DNA of 64,000 nucleotides from Vibrio sp. 10N (GTDB lineage: Bacteria > Pseudomonadota > Gammaproteobacteria > Enterobacterales > Vibrionaceae): NCBI RefSeq assembly GCF_036245475.1, contig NZ_BTPM01000002.1, forward strand, positions 434,001 to 498,000, in the 5' to 3' direction. Below the pieces are notes generated by a model, which had not been told where the DNA came from, did not search any database, and saw only the letters and a program-made list of their open reading frames with translations. The translations under genes and the position numbers were made by a program. This document shows, piece by piece, positions 1 through 7,901 of the stretch; position 1 is the stretch's first letter, and each line of letters begins with the position of its first letter.

Positions 1-2
1 GC

Positions 3-146
3 TTAACATCTATTAATAACAATACTAACTCGCAACAGACGCATTCAAACCAACAGCAATTGGTTGATTTTATCAGTAACGTCATAAGCAAACAGTCGGC
101 AGATTTAATAGCGAATCGATTAAACATTTGTTTAGTGGCCTTATAA
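3..146 (+). CDS. C-terminal end of an upstream gene (partial, cut by window edge)
   Basis: An open frame enters from the left edge and ends at a TAA whose last base is the first base of the apeD ATG (ATAATG), the arrangement expected for translationally coupled operon genes. Only 47 C-terminal residues are visible; they are Asn/Gln/Ser-rich with no motif I recognise. In published APE clusters the gene before the acyltransferase is apeC, a ketosynthase-like chain length factor, so that is the positional guess. The visible residues neither support nor exclude it. Confidence 0.5.
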   Translation, partial: LTSINNNTNSQQTHSNQQQLVDFISNVISKQSADLIANRLNICLVAL

Positions 147-955
147 TGAGTAAGTTGTCAGTTAGGCTTAGGCAGTTAGGTTTTGGGATATGCTTCACAC
201 TATTTGGATTTGGTGGATTAATTCTTTCCTATGTCATTTTTCCTCTAATATTTATCTGTGAGCGAAATAAGTTAGCTAGGCAAGACTTATGTCAATGGTG
301 GATATCAGTGGCATTCCAAGGTTTTGTATGGTTCATGAATTTTGTCGGTGTACTCTCTATTGATGTGCATCATAAAGAGAGGTTTGTCACTAATAAAGGG
401 GCGTTGGTTGTGGCGAACCACCCAACATTAATTGATGTGGTTATCATTATTGGACAATTACGCCAGTGTGATTGCATCGTAAAAGCCTCTTTGTGGAAAA
501 ACCCATTTATTCGACATGTTATTCAGATGGCGGGTTATATCCCTAATGACTCAGAAGATATTTTGGACATCTGTGAGAGTAAGATGTCGTCTGGACGTAA
601 ACTGCTTGTGTTCCCTGAGGGCACACGAACGACCCCAAATTCAGTAGTCAAATGCCAAAGAGGCGCTGCTCAACTTGCTATTCGTTGCAACACCGATATC
701 CAACGAGTGTTGATCACTAGCAATCCAGCAACGCTTTACAAGGGGATCGCTTGGTACGATGTCCCGCAAATAAAGCCACAAATAGATGTAGTAATTTTGG
801 AGTGTGAGTCGACACAAGCACTTGTCGACTGCTCACGCTCGACCCCAATTGCTGCACGACGATTAACTCGCTACTTTGAGGCTTCGCTTGAGCCAAGTCT
901 CAAACCGGAACAAATGACGATAGAGGATTACGTTCTTGGAAACTTTACAAAATAA
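146..955 (+). CDS. apeD: APE cluster glycerol-phosphate-type acyltransferase (ApeD)
   Basis: Probable membrane-associated lysophospholipid/glycerol-3-phosphate acyltransferase (PlsC family), 269 aa. The N-terminal half has a long hydrophobic segment (about residues 13-38). The catalytic HX4D motif is seen as NHPTLID (91-97) and the substrate-binding block as FPEGTR (156-161). In aryl polyene pathways such enzymes are thought to take part in attaching the polyene to its membrane lipid anchor; this is inferred from cluster membership. An upstream in-frame TTG exists, but the ATG overlapping the previous stop codon is preferred because of coupling. The C-terminus overlaps the next ACP gene by 20 bases. 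Confidence 0.85.
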   Translation: MSKLSVRLRQLGFGICFTLFGFGGLILSYVIFPLIFICERNKLARQDLCQWWISVAFQGFVWFMNFVGVLSIDVHHKERFVTNKGALVVANHPTLIDVVIIIGQLRQCDCIVKASLWKNPFIRHVIQMAGYIPNDSEDILDICESKMSSGRKLLVFPEGTRTTPNSVVKCQRGAAQLAIRCNTDIQRVLITSNPATLYKGIAWYDVPQIKPQIDVVILECESTQALVDCSRSTPIAARRLTRYFEASLEPSLKPEQMTIEDYVLGNFTK

Positions 956-1211
956 AATTAAGACACTCATTATCGATGCGCTAAACCTTGAAGATCTCTC
1001 TGTTGAAGATATTGATACTGATGAGCCATTGTTTGGTGATGAATCTGGTCTGAACCTCGATTCTATTGATGCGTTAGAGCTTGGCTTGGCGATTAAGCAA
1101 GAGTTTGGCATCGTCATCAACGGTGATGATCCTAAAGCGAAAGAGTACTTTCGTTCAGTTGCTAGTTTAGCGGCGTTGATCGAACAACAAAGTGTATCTG
1201 CGGAGGCCTAG
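936..1211 (+). CDS. apeE: Acyl carrier protein ApeE
   Basis: A 91-aa acidic acyl carrier protein that carries the growing aryl polyene chain as a thioester. The phosphopantetheine attachment motif is DSIDALEL with Ser43. The start is a TTG lying inside the end of apeD; a GAGG sequence eight bases upstream supports it. The next gene, a second ACP, begins one base after this stop codon. Two ACPs in tandem are characteristic of APE clusters, where both carry intermediates in the type II polyketide-like assembly line. Confidence 0.9.
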   Translation: METLQNKIKTLIIDALNLEDLSVEDIDTDEPLFGDESGLNLDSIDALELGLAIKQEFGIVINGDDPKAKEYFRSVASLAALIEQQSVSAEA

Positions 1212-1212
1212 T

Positions 1213-1467
1213 ATGGACCAACAGAAAGTATTTGAGCTGATCAAAGACGCGATGGTAGAGCTGTTTGAGCTTGACCCAGCAGAGATCACCTTAGAAGCCA
1301 ATATTGCTGATGATCTTGAGCTCGACAGCATTGATGCGGTCGATTTGATTGTTCACTTGCAACGTCAAACGGAAATCAAGATCAAGCCAGAAGAGTTTAA
1401 GTCTGTTCGTCAGGTAAAAGACATCGTCGACGTTGTGGTGAAGCTCGTCGCAACTGCGGACGCATAA
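1213..1467 (+). CDS. apeF: Acyl carrier protein ApeF
   Basis: Second ACP of the cluster, 84 aa, with the phosphopantetheinyl serine at position 39 in the motif ELDSIDAVDL. A CGGAGG Shine-Dalgarno sequence within the last codons of apeE fixes the ATG start; the longer frame starting 21 bases earlier would lack a ribosome site. It is more Lys/Val-rich at its C-terminus than ApeE. One of the paired carrier proteins is expected to accept the activated aromatic starter; which one cannot be told from sequence. Confidence 0.9.
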   Translation: MDQQKVFELIKDAMVELFELDPAEITLEANIADDLELDSIDAVDLIVHLQRQTEIKIKPEEFKSVRQVKDIVDVVVKLVATADA

Positions 1468-1479
1468 CGAGGCGTGTTA

Positions 1480-2022
1480 GTGAGCCTTATCAAGCCGCTG
1501 CTACTGCTCGCTACATTGGGTTATCCGTTCACGCTGTATTGGGCGATGTCGAATGGATATTTTCAGTTGGTAGCGGGCGTCATGTCGCTATTACTACTTT
1601 GTAAGCTGCTCACGCACTATGTCCAGGGCGAGCGAGAGATCAACCACTGGTTGCCTCCAGTACTGGGCCTCTCGGTGATGGTCCTTTCTCTGTTGAGTGA
1701 ACAGGCATTGGGAATGCTGATCTATCCGGTGGTCATCAACGGGGCGTTGTTTACCACCTTTTACTCCTCGCTGAACTCGGGAGTTCCGGTCATCACTCGG
1801 CTTGCTCAATTGCGTGAGCCACTGGATCAAGCTGGTTTAGTGTATACGCGGAAACTAACCAAAATATGGAGCCTGTTTTTTCTCGTCAACGGCTCAGTGG
1901 CTGCGATTACCATAGGCATTAGCCATGAGGTGTGGATGCTCTATAACGGTTTTATTAGCTACTTACTCATTGGCGCGTTGGGTGGCGGTGAATGGATATA
2001 TCGAAAAAGGAAATTAGGCTAG
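1480..2022 (+). CDS. apeG: Inner-membrane protein of APE cluster (ApeG, COG4648-like)
   Basis: Integral membrane protein of about 180 aa with roughly five to six hydrophobic segments spread through the sequence and a basic C-terminus. It matches by position and character the conserved COG4648-type membrane protein of APE clusters, whose biochemical role is not established; transport or assembly of the membrane biosynthetic complex is a reasonable guess. Start: a GTG at 1474 sits only one base after the ACGAGG ribosome site, whereas the GTG at 1480 has a seven-base spacing and is preferred. Confidence 0.7.
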   Translation: MSLIKPLLLLATLGYPFTLYWAMSNGYFQLVAGVMSLLLLCKLLTHYVQGEREINHWLPPVLGLSVMVLSLLSEQALGMLIYPVVINGALFTTFYSSLNSGVPVITRLAQLREPLDQAGLVYTRKLTKIWSLFFLVNGSVAAITIGISHEVWMLYNGFISYLLIGALGGGEWIYRKRKLG

Positions 2023-2026
2023 TCGC

Positions 2027-3364
2027 ATGCTGTCCAAGCTACATCAATTATTAGAGTCTTCACAAGACCATTCAATATTGGCATTGTCCAGAACCAACAA
2101 CAAAACTGTCCTAGATCTCAAAAGAGAGGTTGCAGCACTACTTCTACAATGTCGCTCGTTGCAGCAACAGCGTGTGGTTTTAGCCTTTAATAACCCATGG
2201 CTACACTTAGTGTCGATGCTTGCTTGCCAACAGGCAGGTAAAACGGTGGTTTTTCCGCATAATCTAGCACCGGCGACATTGTCTCAGTATCACCAGCATG
2301 CAGCGTTGATGTCAGACAATCACGAAGCCACGCCCGATTTGCTGGTGAGCTGGAGTGATACCACGCGACAAGTGGTTGACGTCAGGTTCCAGCCCATTGA
2401 CGCGAAAAGTTGTCAGGTTGAGCTATACACATCTGGTTCCACTGGTACGCCGAAAAAAATCACCAAGCCTCTACTGGTCTTTGAGCGTGAGGCGGCGGTG
2501 CTGGAGCGAGAGTTTGGTCAGTGCCGAACAGTAACCAAGGTAGTCGGCAGCGTTTCACACATTCACATTTACGGGTTTCTGTTCTTGATGGTTTGGCCGC
2601 TGCTCTCTGGGCGTCCGTTTCACACCAGTATGGTAACTAACCCGGACACGGCGAACGCATTGTGTGACCAGCAAACAGGGTTTGTTACCAGTCCGGTGTT
2701 TATTGAACACTTAAATACGGCGGGCTCTGGGCTTTGTGCTGCAAAAGTATTCAGCTCTGGTGGACCACTTAGTTATACCGCGTCACAAGGTTTTCGAGCG
2801 CTCTCGGGCCTGTTGCCAATCGAGGTATTTGGTAGCTCGGAAACGGGCGGTATCGCTTGGCGGCAGGCCTGCGAGGCCGATAAGCCGTGGCAACTACTGC
2901 AAGGGCTCAGTTATTCGACATCACAAGGACAACTGATTGTCCGCTCGCCTTTTATTTTACCAGAGCAAGACTACGTTACCGACGATAGAGTTGTTGCCAT
3001 AGACGAGCGAAGCTTTCGCTTGTTAGGACGCAGTGATCGCGTCGTTAAGATTGCCGAAAAAAGGATCTCTTTGACGGCCATCGAACGCTTGGCAGCAACG
3101 CTGCCAGAAGTTGCCCACGCGGTTGCCGTTACTATTGATACGGATACCCGCAAGGCCATTAACCTCGCTATCGTGTTGAGTGAAGTGGGCGTTGAACTCA
3201 ATCACTCATTTAAGTCCGGTGATTGGTGGAGGCTCCTAAGACAACATCTGCTCAAAGAAACGGAATCTGTAGCGTTGCCACGCAAGGTGAGGGTCATTGA
3301 GCAGATCCCATACAACAACCAAGGCAAGATCAATATTCAGCAAATCGAGGAGTTATTTGTTTAA
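2027..3364 (+). CDS. apeH: AMP-dependent aryl acid ligase ApeH
   Basis: Member of the ANL (AMP-binding) superfamily, 445 aa, predicted to adenylate the aromatic starter acid (coumarate-type) and load it onto an ACP. The phosphate-binding loop TSGSTGTPKK lies near residues 135-144, followed by the GSSETGG block typical of the adenylate-binding A5 region. A DRVVKI motif marks the hinge to the C-terminal lid domain. It is shorter than stand-alone acyl-CoA synthetases (500+ aa), as usual for APE ligases. It follows the membrane protein by four bases and precedes the dehydratase by two, so all are clearly one transcript. Confidence 0.88.
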   Translation: MLSKLHQLLESSQDHSILALSRTNNKTVLDLKREVAALLLQCRSLQQQRVVLAFNNPWLHLVSMLACQQAGKTVVFPHNLAPATLSQYHQHAALMSDNHEATPDLLVSWSDTTRQVVDVRFQPIDAKSCQVELYTSGSTGTPKKITKPLLVFEREAAVLEREFGQCRTVTKVVGSVSHIHIYGFLFLMVWPLLSGRPFHTSMVTNPDTANALCDQQTGFVTSPVFIEHLNTAGSGLCAAKVFSSGGPLSYTASQGFRALSGLLPIEVFGSSETGGIAWRQACEADKPWQLLQGLSYSTSQGQLIVRSPFILPEQDYVTDDRVVAIDERSFRLLGRSDRVVKIAEKRISLTAIERLAATLPEVAHAVAVTIDTDTRKAINLAIVLSEVGVELNHSFKSGDWWRLLRQHLLKETESVALPRKVRVIEQIPYNNQGKINIQQIEELFV

Positions 3365-3366
3365 CG

Positions 3367-3711
3367 ATGGAAAGGCAATTACCCCAACTAGAACAGAGCC
3401 AACAGCACCAAGGTAGCTGGTCGTTAACCCTGTTTGTGCCCGCTAACCTGCGCTATTTTGAGGGACACTTCGAGCACTTTCCTATCTTGCCCGGCGTGTC
3501 TCAGCTTGATTGGGTGCTTCATTACGCCCAGTTGATGTACCAGCAAAGACTCGAGTTGGTTGGAATGGAAGCAATTAAGTATCAGAGTCCAGTGCCACCC
3601 AATACGCGGCTCACGCTAGAATTTTCCTTGGATGCTGCGACCAACAAGCTTAGCTTTTGTTACTTTGATTCAACCAAGACCTATTCTCGAGGTAAGGTAA
3701 AGCTGCGATGA
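3367..3711 (+). CDS. apeI: HotDog-fold 3-hydroxyacyl-ACP dehydratase ApeI
   Basis: A 114-aa single-HotDog protein of the FabA/FabZ/thioester dehydratase type. The block FEGHFEHFPILPGVSQ carries the expected active-site histidine (His34) and the LPGV helix start. In the APE cycle a dehydratase removes water from the beta-hydroxyacyl-ACP made by ApeQ, creating the conjugated double bond. The cluster carries a second, larger dehydratase (ApeP), and work on other APE systems indicates the two act together. The stop overlaps the apeJ start by four bases (ATGA). Confidence 0.87.
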   Translation: MERQLPQLEQSQQHQGSWSLTLFVPANLRYFEGHFEHFPILPGVSQLDWVLHYAQLMYQQRLELVGMEAIKYQSPVPPNTRLTLEFSLDAATNKLSFCYFDSTKTYSRGKVKLR

Positions 3712-5345
3712 AGAGTGCCATCCTTGTCCCTTGCTACAATCATGGTCCGGCGCTGATCAAGGTGATCGAATCGCTGGTCACGTTGCAGATGCCCATTGTT
3801 ATTGTCAATGATGGCAGTGATCAGCAAACCACGGAGATCATCGATCGACTCGCTAGCGACAACCTGTTGGTGGACAAACTGCACCTGAACGTAAACTCAG
3901 GTAAGGGCGGCGCGGTGATGGCTGGGATCCGTCACTTGCATAAAGCAGGCTTTACCCATGCAGTGCAGGTTGATGCTGATGGCCAGCACGATTTAGAGGC
4001 GATCCCCAAGTTATTAAATGCAGCCAAGCAAGACCCTAACAAGCTGGTATCTGGGATGCCCGTTTATGGAGAGTCTGTTCCGAAGGCGCGCCTTTACGGA
4101 CGTTATGCGACCCATATCTCGGTTTGGATTGAAACACTATCGCTGCAGATCAAAGATTCGATGATTGGCTTTCGAGTTTATCCATTGGATGAGTGTTGTT
4201 GTTTGTTTGATAGCACTAAGTTAGGTACGCGAATGGACTTCGATATCGAAGTCTTGGTGCGTCTTTACTGGCGCGGAGTGGACATAGCCTATGTGCCGGT
4301 ACAGGTTCATTACCCAGAGGATGGACTCAGTCATTTCTCAGGGGTGAAAGATAACCTTCGTATCAGTTGGCTACACACGCGTTTGATTACCGGCATGCTG
4401 CCAAGAATTCCACAACTGTTACTGCGTAATCTAAGTCGTCATGTCCACTGGTCTAAGCGCAAAGAGAACGGCACTGTGTTGGGAATGAAGTTACTGTTTA
4501 CGCTGTATCGATTGCTTGGTCGTGGTGCGTTTAATCTCCTTTTGCATCCTGTTATCGCTTACTACTACCTTGCCGACCACAAATCTCGTCGTGCTTCAAA
4601 ACAGTTTCAGTTAGCGATAGCTGAGCGTAGTGAGAGCAAGGTGCACAGTAGCTATCGCCATCTGTACCATTTTGGCTCATCCATGCTAGACAAGCTCGCG
4701 GCTTGGATGGGGGGGTACGATGTCAATCAGATCTCGATCAATGATAGGGCGCTGCTCGATCAAGCTGCAAATCAGCAGCAGGGCTGCCTCATCATTGGCA
4801 GTCACCTTGGTAATCTAGAGGTATGTCGGGCCCTCAGTCGTCAGTATACCGGACTTAAAATGAATGCCATCGTGTTCACGCAACACGCTGAAAAGTTCAA
4901 TGCAGTCATGGAATCTGTCAATGCAGATAGTGCCCTTAACCTAATACAGGTGACCGATCTAGGTCCAGACACTGCGGTACTGTTGAAGCAGAAGCTGGCG
5001 CAAGGCGAGTGGGTGGTCATCGTTGGCGACCGGACACCAGTGTCGCAGAACAGGCGAGTGGTGTGGAGTGACTTTTTAGGTCAGTCAGCCCCATTTCCTT
5101 TAGGCCCTTTTATTTTGGCATCAGTGCTAAAGCATCCCACTTATGTGATGTTTGGATTTAGTGACAAAGACGGCATTGATGTTCACCTTGAAGCATTGCC
5201 TCTCAAGCCTTTGAGTCGGCATAACCGAGAGCAGGATATTCAGCACAACGTTGATCTCTATGTATCGCGTTTGGAGCATTATGCGCTGCGTTACCCTTTG
5301 CAATGGTTTAATTTTTTTGATTTTTGGAAGTTAGATAATGAGTAG
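3708..5345 (+). CDS. apeJ: Glycosyltransferase 2 / LpxL-type acyltransferase fusion ApeJ
   Basis: A 545-aa two-domain protein. Residues 1-230 form a GT-A family 2 glycosyltransferase: opening block ILVPCYNHG, nucleotide-binding VNDGSD (33-38) and metal-binding DADGQHD (89-95). From about residue 280 the protein resembles lipid A late acyltransferases (HtrB/LpxL), with the GSHLGNLE motif near residue 363 and a later GDR block. The fusion fits a role in joining polyene, sugar and acyl groups into the glycolipid-like final product; this is inferred from domain content and cluster membership. It starts inside the apeI stop and overlaps the ammonia lyase start by eight bases. Confidence 0.87.
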   Translation: MKSAILVPCYNHGPALIKVIESLVTLQMPIVIVNDGSDQQTTEIIDRLASDNLLVDKLHLNVNSGKGGAVMAGIRHLHKAGFTHAVQVDADGQHDLEAIPKLLNAAKQDPNKLVSGMPVYGESVPKARLYGRYATHISVWIETLSLQIKDSMIGFRVYPLDECCCLFDSTKLGTRMDFDIEVLVRLYWRGVDIAYVPVQVHYPEDGLSHFSGVKDNLRISWLHTRLITGMLPRIPQLLLRNLSRHVHWSKRKENGTVLGMKLLFTLYRLLGRGAFNLLLHPVIAYYYLADHKSRRASKQFQLAIAERSESKVHSSYRHLYHFGSSMLDKLAAWMGGYDVNQISINDRALLDQAANQQQGCLIIGSHLGNLEVCRALSRQYTGLKMNAIVFTQHAEKFNAVMESVNADSALNLIQVTDLGPDTAVLLKQKLAQGEWVVIVGDRTPVSQNRRVVWSDFLGQSAPFPLGPFILASVLKHPTYVMFGFSDKDGIDVHLEALPLKPLSRHNREQDIQHNVDLYVSRLEHYALRYPLQWFNFFDFWKLDNE

Positions 5346-6879
5346 TTTAGAGACAGTGATGTTTGGCAGTCAACCTATCACTATTGAATGTATTAATGCC
5401 TTGTCACAGCGTAACGCGAAGCCAGCTATTTGTGGTACACCAGAGTATGTTGATGTCATCGAGCGTTCGGTTGCCTTCTTAGACCGATTGTTGAAAGAAG
5501 ACGGCGAAATCTACGGTGTGACTACGGGTTATGGCGACAGCTGCACCGTCACCATTCCACAACATCTCGTTGAGTCTCTACCCCTGCAACTGACTCGATT
5601 TCACGGCTGTGGATTGGGTAACCATTTTAGTCAGGTCGAGTCGCGTGCGATTGTCGCGGCGCGTTTAGCGTCGCTGTCCATTGGTAAATCTGGCGTTTCA
5701 GGTGATCTACTCAAGGGCCTAGTTCATCTGCTTGAGCATGACATTATGCCTCTGATACCGGAGGAGGGCTCGGTGGGTGCTTCGGGAGATCTAACCCCGC
5801 TCTCTTATGTTGCCGCAGCGCTTATTGGTGAGCGTGACGTTGTTTATAAAGGTGAGCAGGTACCGGCAAAACAAGTGCTGCAAGCAACTGGGATGACACC
5901 AATTGTGTTGCGCCCGAAAGAGGGCCTAGCGCTGATGAACGGCACCGCTGTGATGACAGCCATTGCCTGCCTCAACTGGCAACGAGCCGATTACCTAGCG
6001 CAGATGGCAACGCGTATTACGGCCATGACGACGTTAGCGATGAAGGGCAATGCCTTTCACTATGACGAGCGTCTGCATGCGGTTAAGCCTCACCCTGGTC
6101 AGGTTAAATGCGCCAAAAGGTTGCGTGAGGACCTTGCTTCTGAGCGTCCACCACGTAACTCTGACCGTCTGCAAGATCGCTATTCACTGCGCTGCGCACC
6201 GCATGTTATTGGCGTGCTTGAGGACACGTTAACCTGGACCAGACAGCTGATTGAAACCGAGCTTAACTCTGCCAATGATAACCCAATCATCGATGGTGAA
6301 GATGAGACCGTGCTGCACGGTGGACATTTTTACGGTGGGCATATCGCCATGGCAATGGACAGTTTAAAAACCGCCGTGGCGAATGTGTCAGATCTGCTAG
6401 ATCGACAATTGGCGCAGTTATGTGACTACAAGTTTAACAACGGTCTCCCATACAACCTAACGGGTGCTGACGAGGCTACCTTGCCAATCAGTCACGGTTT
6501 TAAAGCGGTGCAGATTGGTGTTTCGGCATGGACAGCAGAGGCGCTAAAAAACACTATGCCAGCCTCGGTGTTTTCGCGCTCAACTGAAAGTCACAACCAA
6601 GACAAAGTCAGTATGGGCACTATCGCGTCTCGTGATTGCCGACGTGTGATTGAACTGACCGAGCAAGTAACCGCAGCCTGCCTATTTGCGGCTACGCAAG
6701 GGGTCGAACTGCGTTTGAGCAGCAAAGAGTTGGAATCGGGTGAACTGAGCTCTGTGATTGCGACCACGATTGCTGAGGTGCGAGAGTTTTCTCCATTTTT
6801 AACTCACGATCGCCCGCTCGAAGCAGAACTGCGTGAGTGTGTAACCCGACTTAACGGTCGCTATTTTAAGGGGTATTAG
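5338..6879 (+). CDS. Aromatic amino acid ammonia lyase (HAL/TAL family) of APE cluster
   Basis: A 513-aa member of the histidine/phenylalanine/tyrosine ammonia-lyase family. The ASG triplet (148-150) in GSVGASGDLTPLSY would cyclise to the MIO cofactor. The catalytic tyrosine loop is seen as YGVTTGYGDS. Inside an APE operon its job should be deaminating an aromatic amino acid, probably tyrosine to 4-coumarate, giving the starter acid for ApeH. The two residues that usually separate substrate classes read Phe88-His89 (in LTRFHGCGLG), unlike the Ser-His of typical histidine lyases or the His-Leu of classical tyrosine lyases, so specificity should not be taken for granted. No urocanase or other hut gene is nearby. 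Confidence 0.9.
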   Translation: MSSLETVMFGSQPITIECINALSQRNAKPAICGTPEYVDVIERSVAFLDRLLKEDGEIYGVTTGYGDSCTVTIPQHLVESLPLQLTRFHGCGLGNHFSQVESRAIVAARLASLSIGKSGVSGDLLKGLVHLLEHDIMPLIPEEGSVGASGDLTPLSYVAAALIGERDVVYKGEQVPAKQVLQATGMTPIVLRPKEGLALMNGTAVMTAIACLNWQRADYLAQMATRITAMTTLAMKGNAFHYDERLHAVKPHPGQVKCAKRLREDLASERPPRNSDRLQDRYSLRCAPHVIGVLEDTLTWTRQLIETELNSANDNPIIDGEDETVLHGGHFYGGHIAMAMDSLKTAVANVSDLLDRQLAQLCDYKFNNGLPYNLTGADEATLPISHGFKAVQIGVSAWTAEALKNTMPASVFSRSTESHNQDKVSMGTIASRDCRRVIELTEQVTAACLFAATQGVELRLSSKELESGELSSVIATTIAEVREFSPFLTHDRPLEAELRECVTRLNGRYFKGY

Positions 6880-7290
6880 ATGATCAGCTCTAATGCGTTT
6901 GTCACTGTTGCCTTCCAAGACTGCGATCCGATGCAGGTAGTGTGGCATGGCAACTATTATCGCTATCTAGAAGAGGCACGCCGTGCTTTGCTCGATCGTA
7001 TCGACTTCTCTTATGCGGACATGCAGCGTGCAGGTTATGCCTTTCCCATCGTTGACACGCGAATGAAATTTGTCTCTCCGAGTCAACATGCGCATAAGCT
7101 TGAGATCACCGCGACACTGACGGAGTGGGAAAATCGAGTCAAGATGGATTTTGTGGTGTTTAACCACACCACGGGAAAGGTAAGCATTAAAGCACACACC
7201 ATTCAATGTGCGGTCTGTTTGACAACACAAGAGATGCTGTTTGCCTCACCGCAGTGCCTGTTAGACAAGGTCCAAGCATGCGTAAACTGA
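6880..7290 (+). CDS. apeK: Acyl thioesterase ApeK (4-hydroxybenzoyl-CoA thioesterase family)
   Basis: A 136-aa HotDog thioesterase of the YbgC/4HBT type. The signature FQDCDPMQVVWHGNYY near the N-terminus contains the conserved Asp16 and the Trp-His-Gly-Asn block. In APE biosynthesis such an enzyme is thought to release or proofread stalled acyl-ACP species. The gene starts directly after the ammonia lyase stop codon without a gap, and its end overlaps the next gene by 13 bases, so it is translated as part of the same message. Confidence 0.85.
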   Translation: MISSNAFVTVAFQDCDPMQVVWHGNYYRYLEEARRALLDRIDFSYADMQRAGYAFPIVDTRMKFVSPSQHAHKLEITATLTEWENRVKMDFVVFNHTTGKVSIKAHTIQCAVCLTTQEMLFASPQCLLDKVQACVN

Positions 7291-7901
7291 TGCTAGGCGC
7301 GCTGGCGCTTGTTCTTGCTCTGCCAACATCAGCTGAGACAGTGGATCAGCTCGACGCCGTTCTATCCGCCTTGGGCGGAGAAACGGTACAAGTTGGCCAC
7401 TATAAACAGCGTAAATCTATCAAAGGATTTAGCGAGCCACTGATGTCTGAGGGGACGTACCGCATTGAGCTAGAAAATGGTGTGGTATGGCAACAGCGAG
7501 TGCCGTTTGAAGACTTGCTGGTCATTAAAGCAGGAAAGTTGTATAGCGGCCAAGGTGACCAACTGGTGCTGCAGGATGTTCCCGCCAGTGTATCTTCGCT
7601 GATGGCTGAGGTGTTTACTGCAATGCTTGCGGGTGATAGACAAGCATTACAACGTAGCTTTGAGCTGTCCGTTATCGACAATCCTGAAGGTGTTAAATCG
7701 CCCGCTGGTTGGGGCATCGAGATGACCCCAATCTCGGCACCATTAAATGCGATTTTTTCACTTGTGGTGCTGCAAGGCACCGAGCAGGCGATTGAACAAA
7801 TCACCATGTATGAGGTGACGGGTGACCATACGGTGGTAGAGCTACTACCAACCGCCACTAGCGACGCGCTGGCGTCTTGGTTACAGCGAGGCGGTCAGTA
7901 A
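7278..7901 (+). CDS. apeL: LolA-like periplasmic carrier protein ApeL
   Basis: About 207 aa. The true start is the ATG inside the end of apeK, because it gives a clean Sec signal peptide (MRKLMLGALALVLALPTSAE) with an Ala-containing cleavage site; the longer frame upstream adds a non-signal tail. The mature part resembles outer-membrane lipoprotein carrier LolA (COG2834), a half-barrel that shuttles lipidated cargo through the periplasm. Placed beside an MMPL exporter and a lipoprotein, it probably moves the hydrophobic polyene lipid to the outer membrane. Its stop codon overlaps the start of apeM. Confidence 0.8.
   Translation: MRKLMLGALALVLALPTSAETVDQLDAVLSALGGETVQVGHYKQRKSIKGFSEPLMSEGTYRIELENGVVWQQRVPFEDLLVIKAGKLYSGQGDQLVLQDVPASVSSLMAEVFTAMLAGDRQALQRSFELSVIDNPEGVKSPAGWGIEMTPISAPLNAIFSLVVLQGTEQAIEQITMYEVTGDHTVVELLPTATSDALASWLQRGGQ

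Noticed and set aside
5338..6879. Histidine utilisation (hutH) gene
   Set aside because: Family is right, but it sits within overlapping APE genes, no other hut genes are near, and the selectivity pair is not Ser-His.
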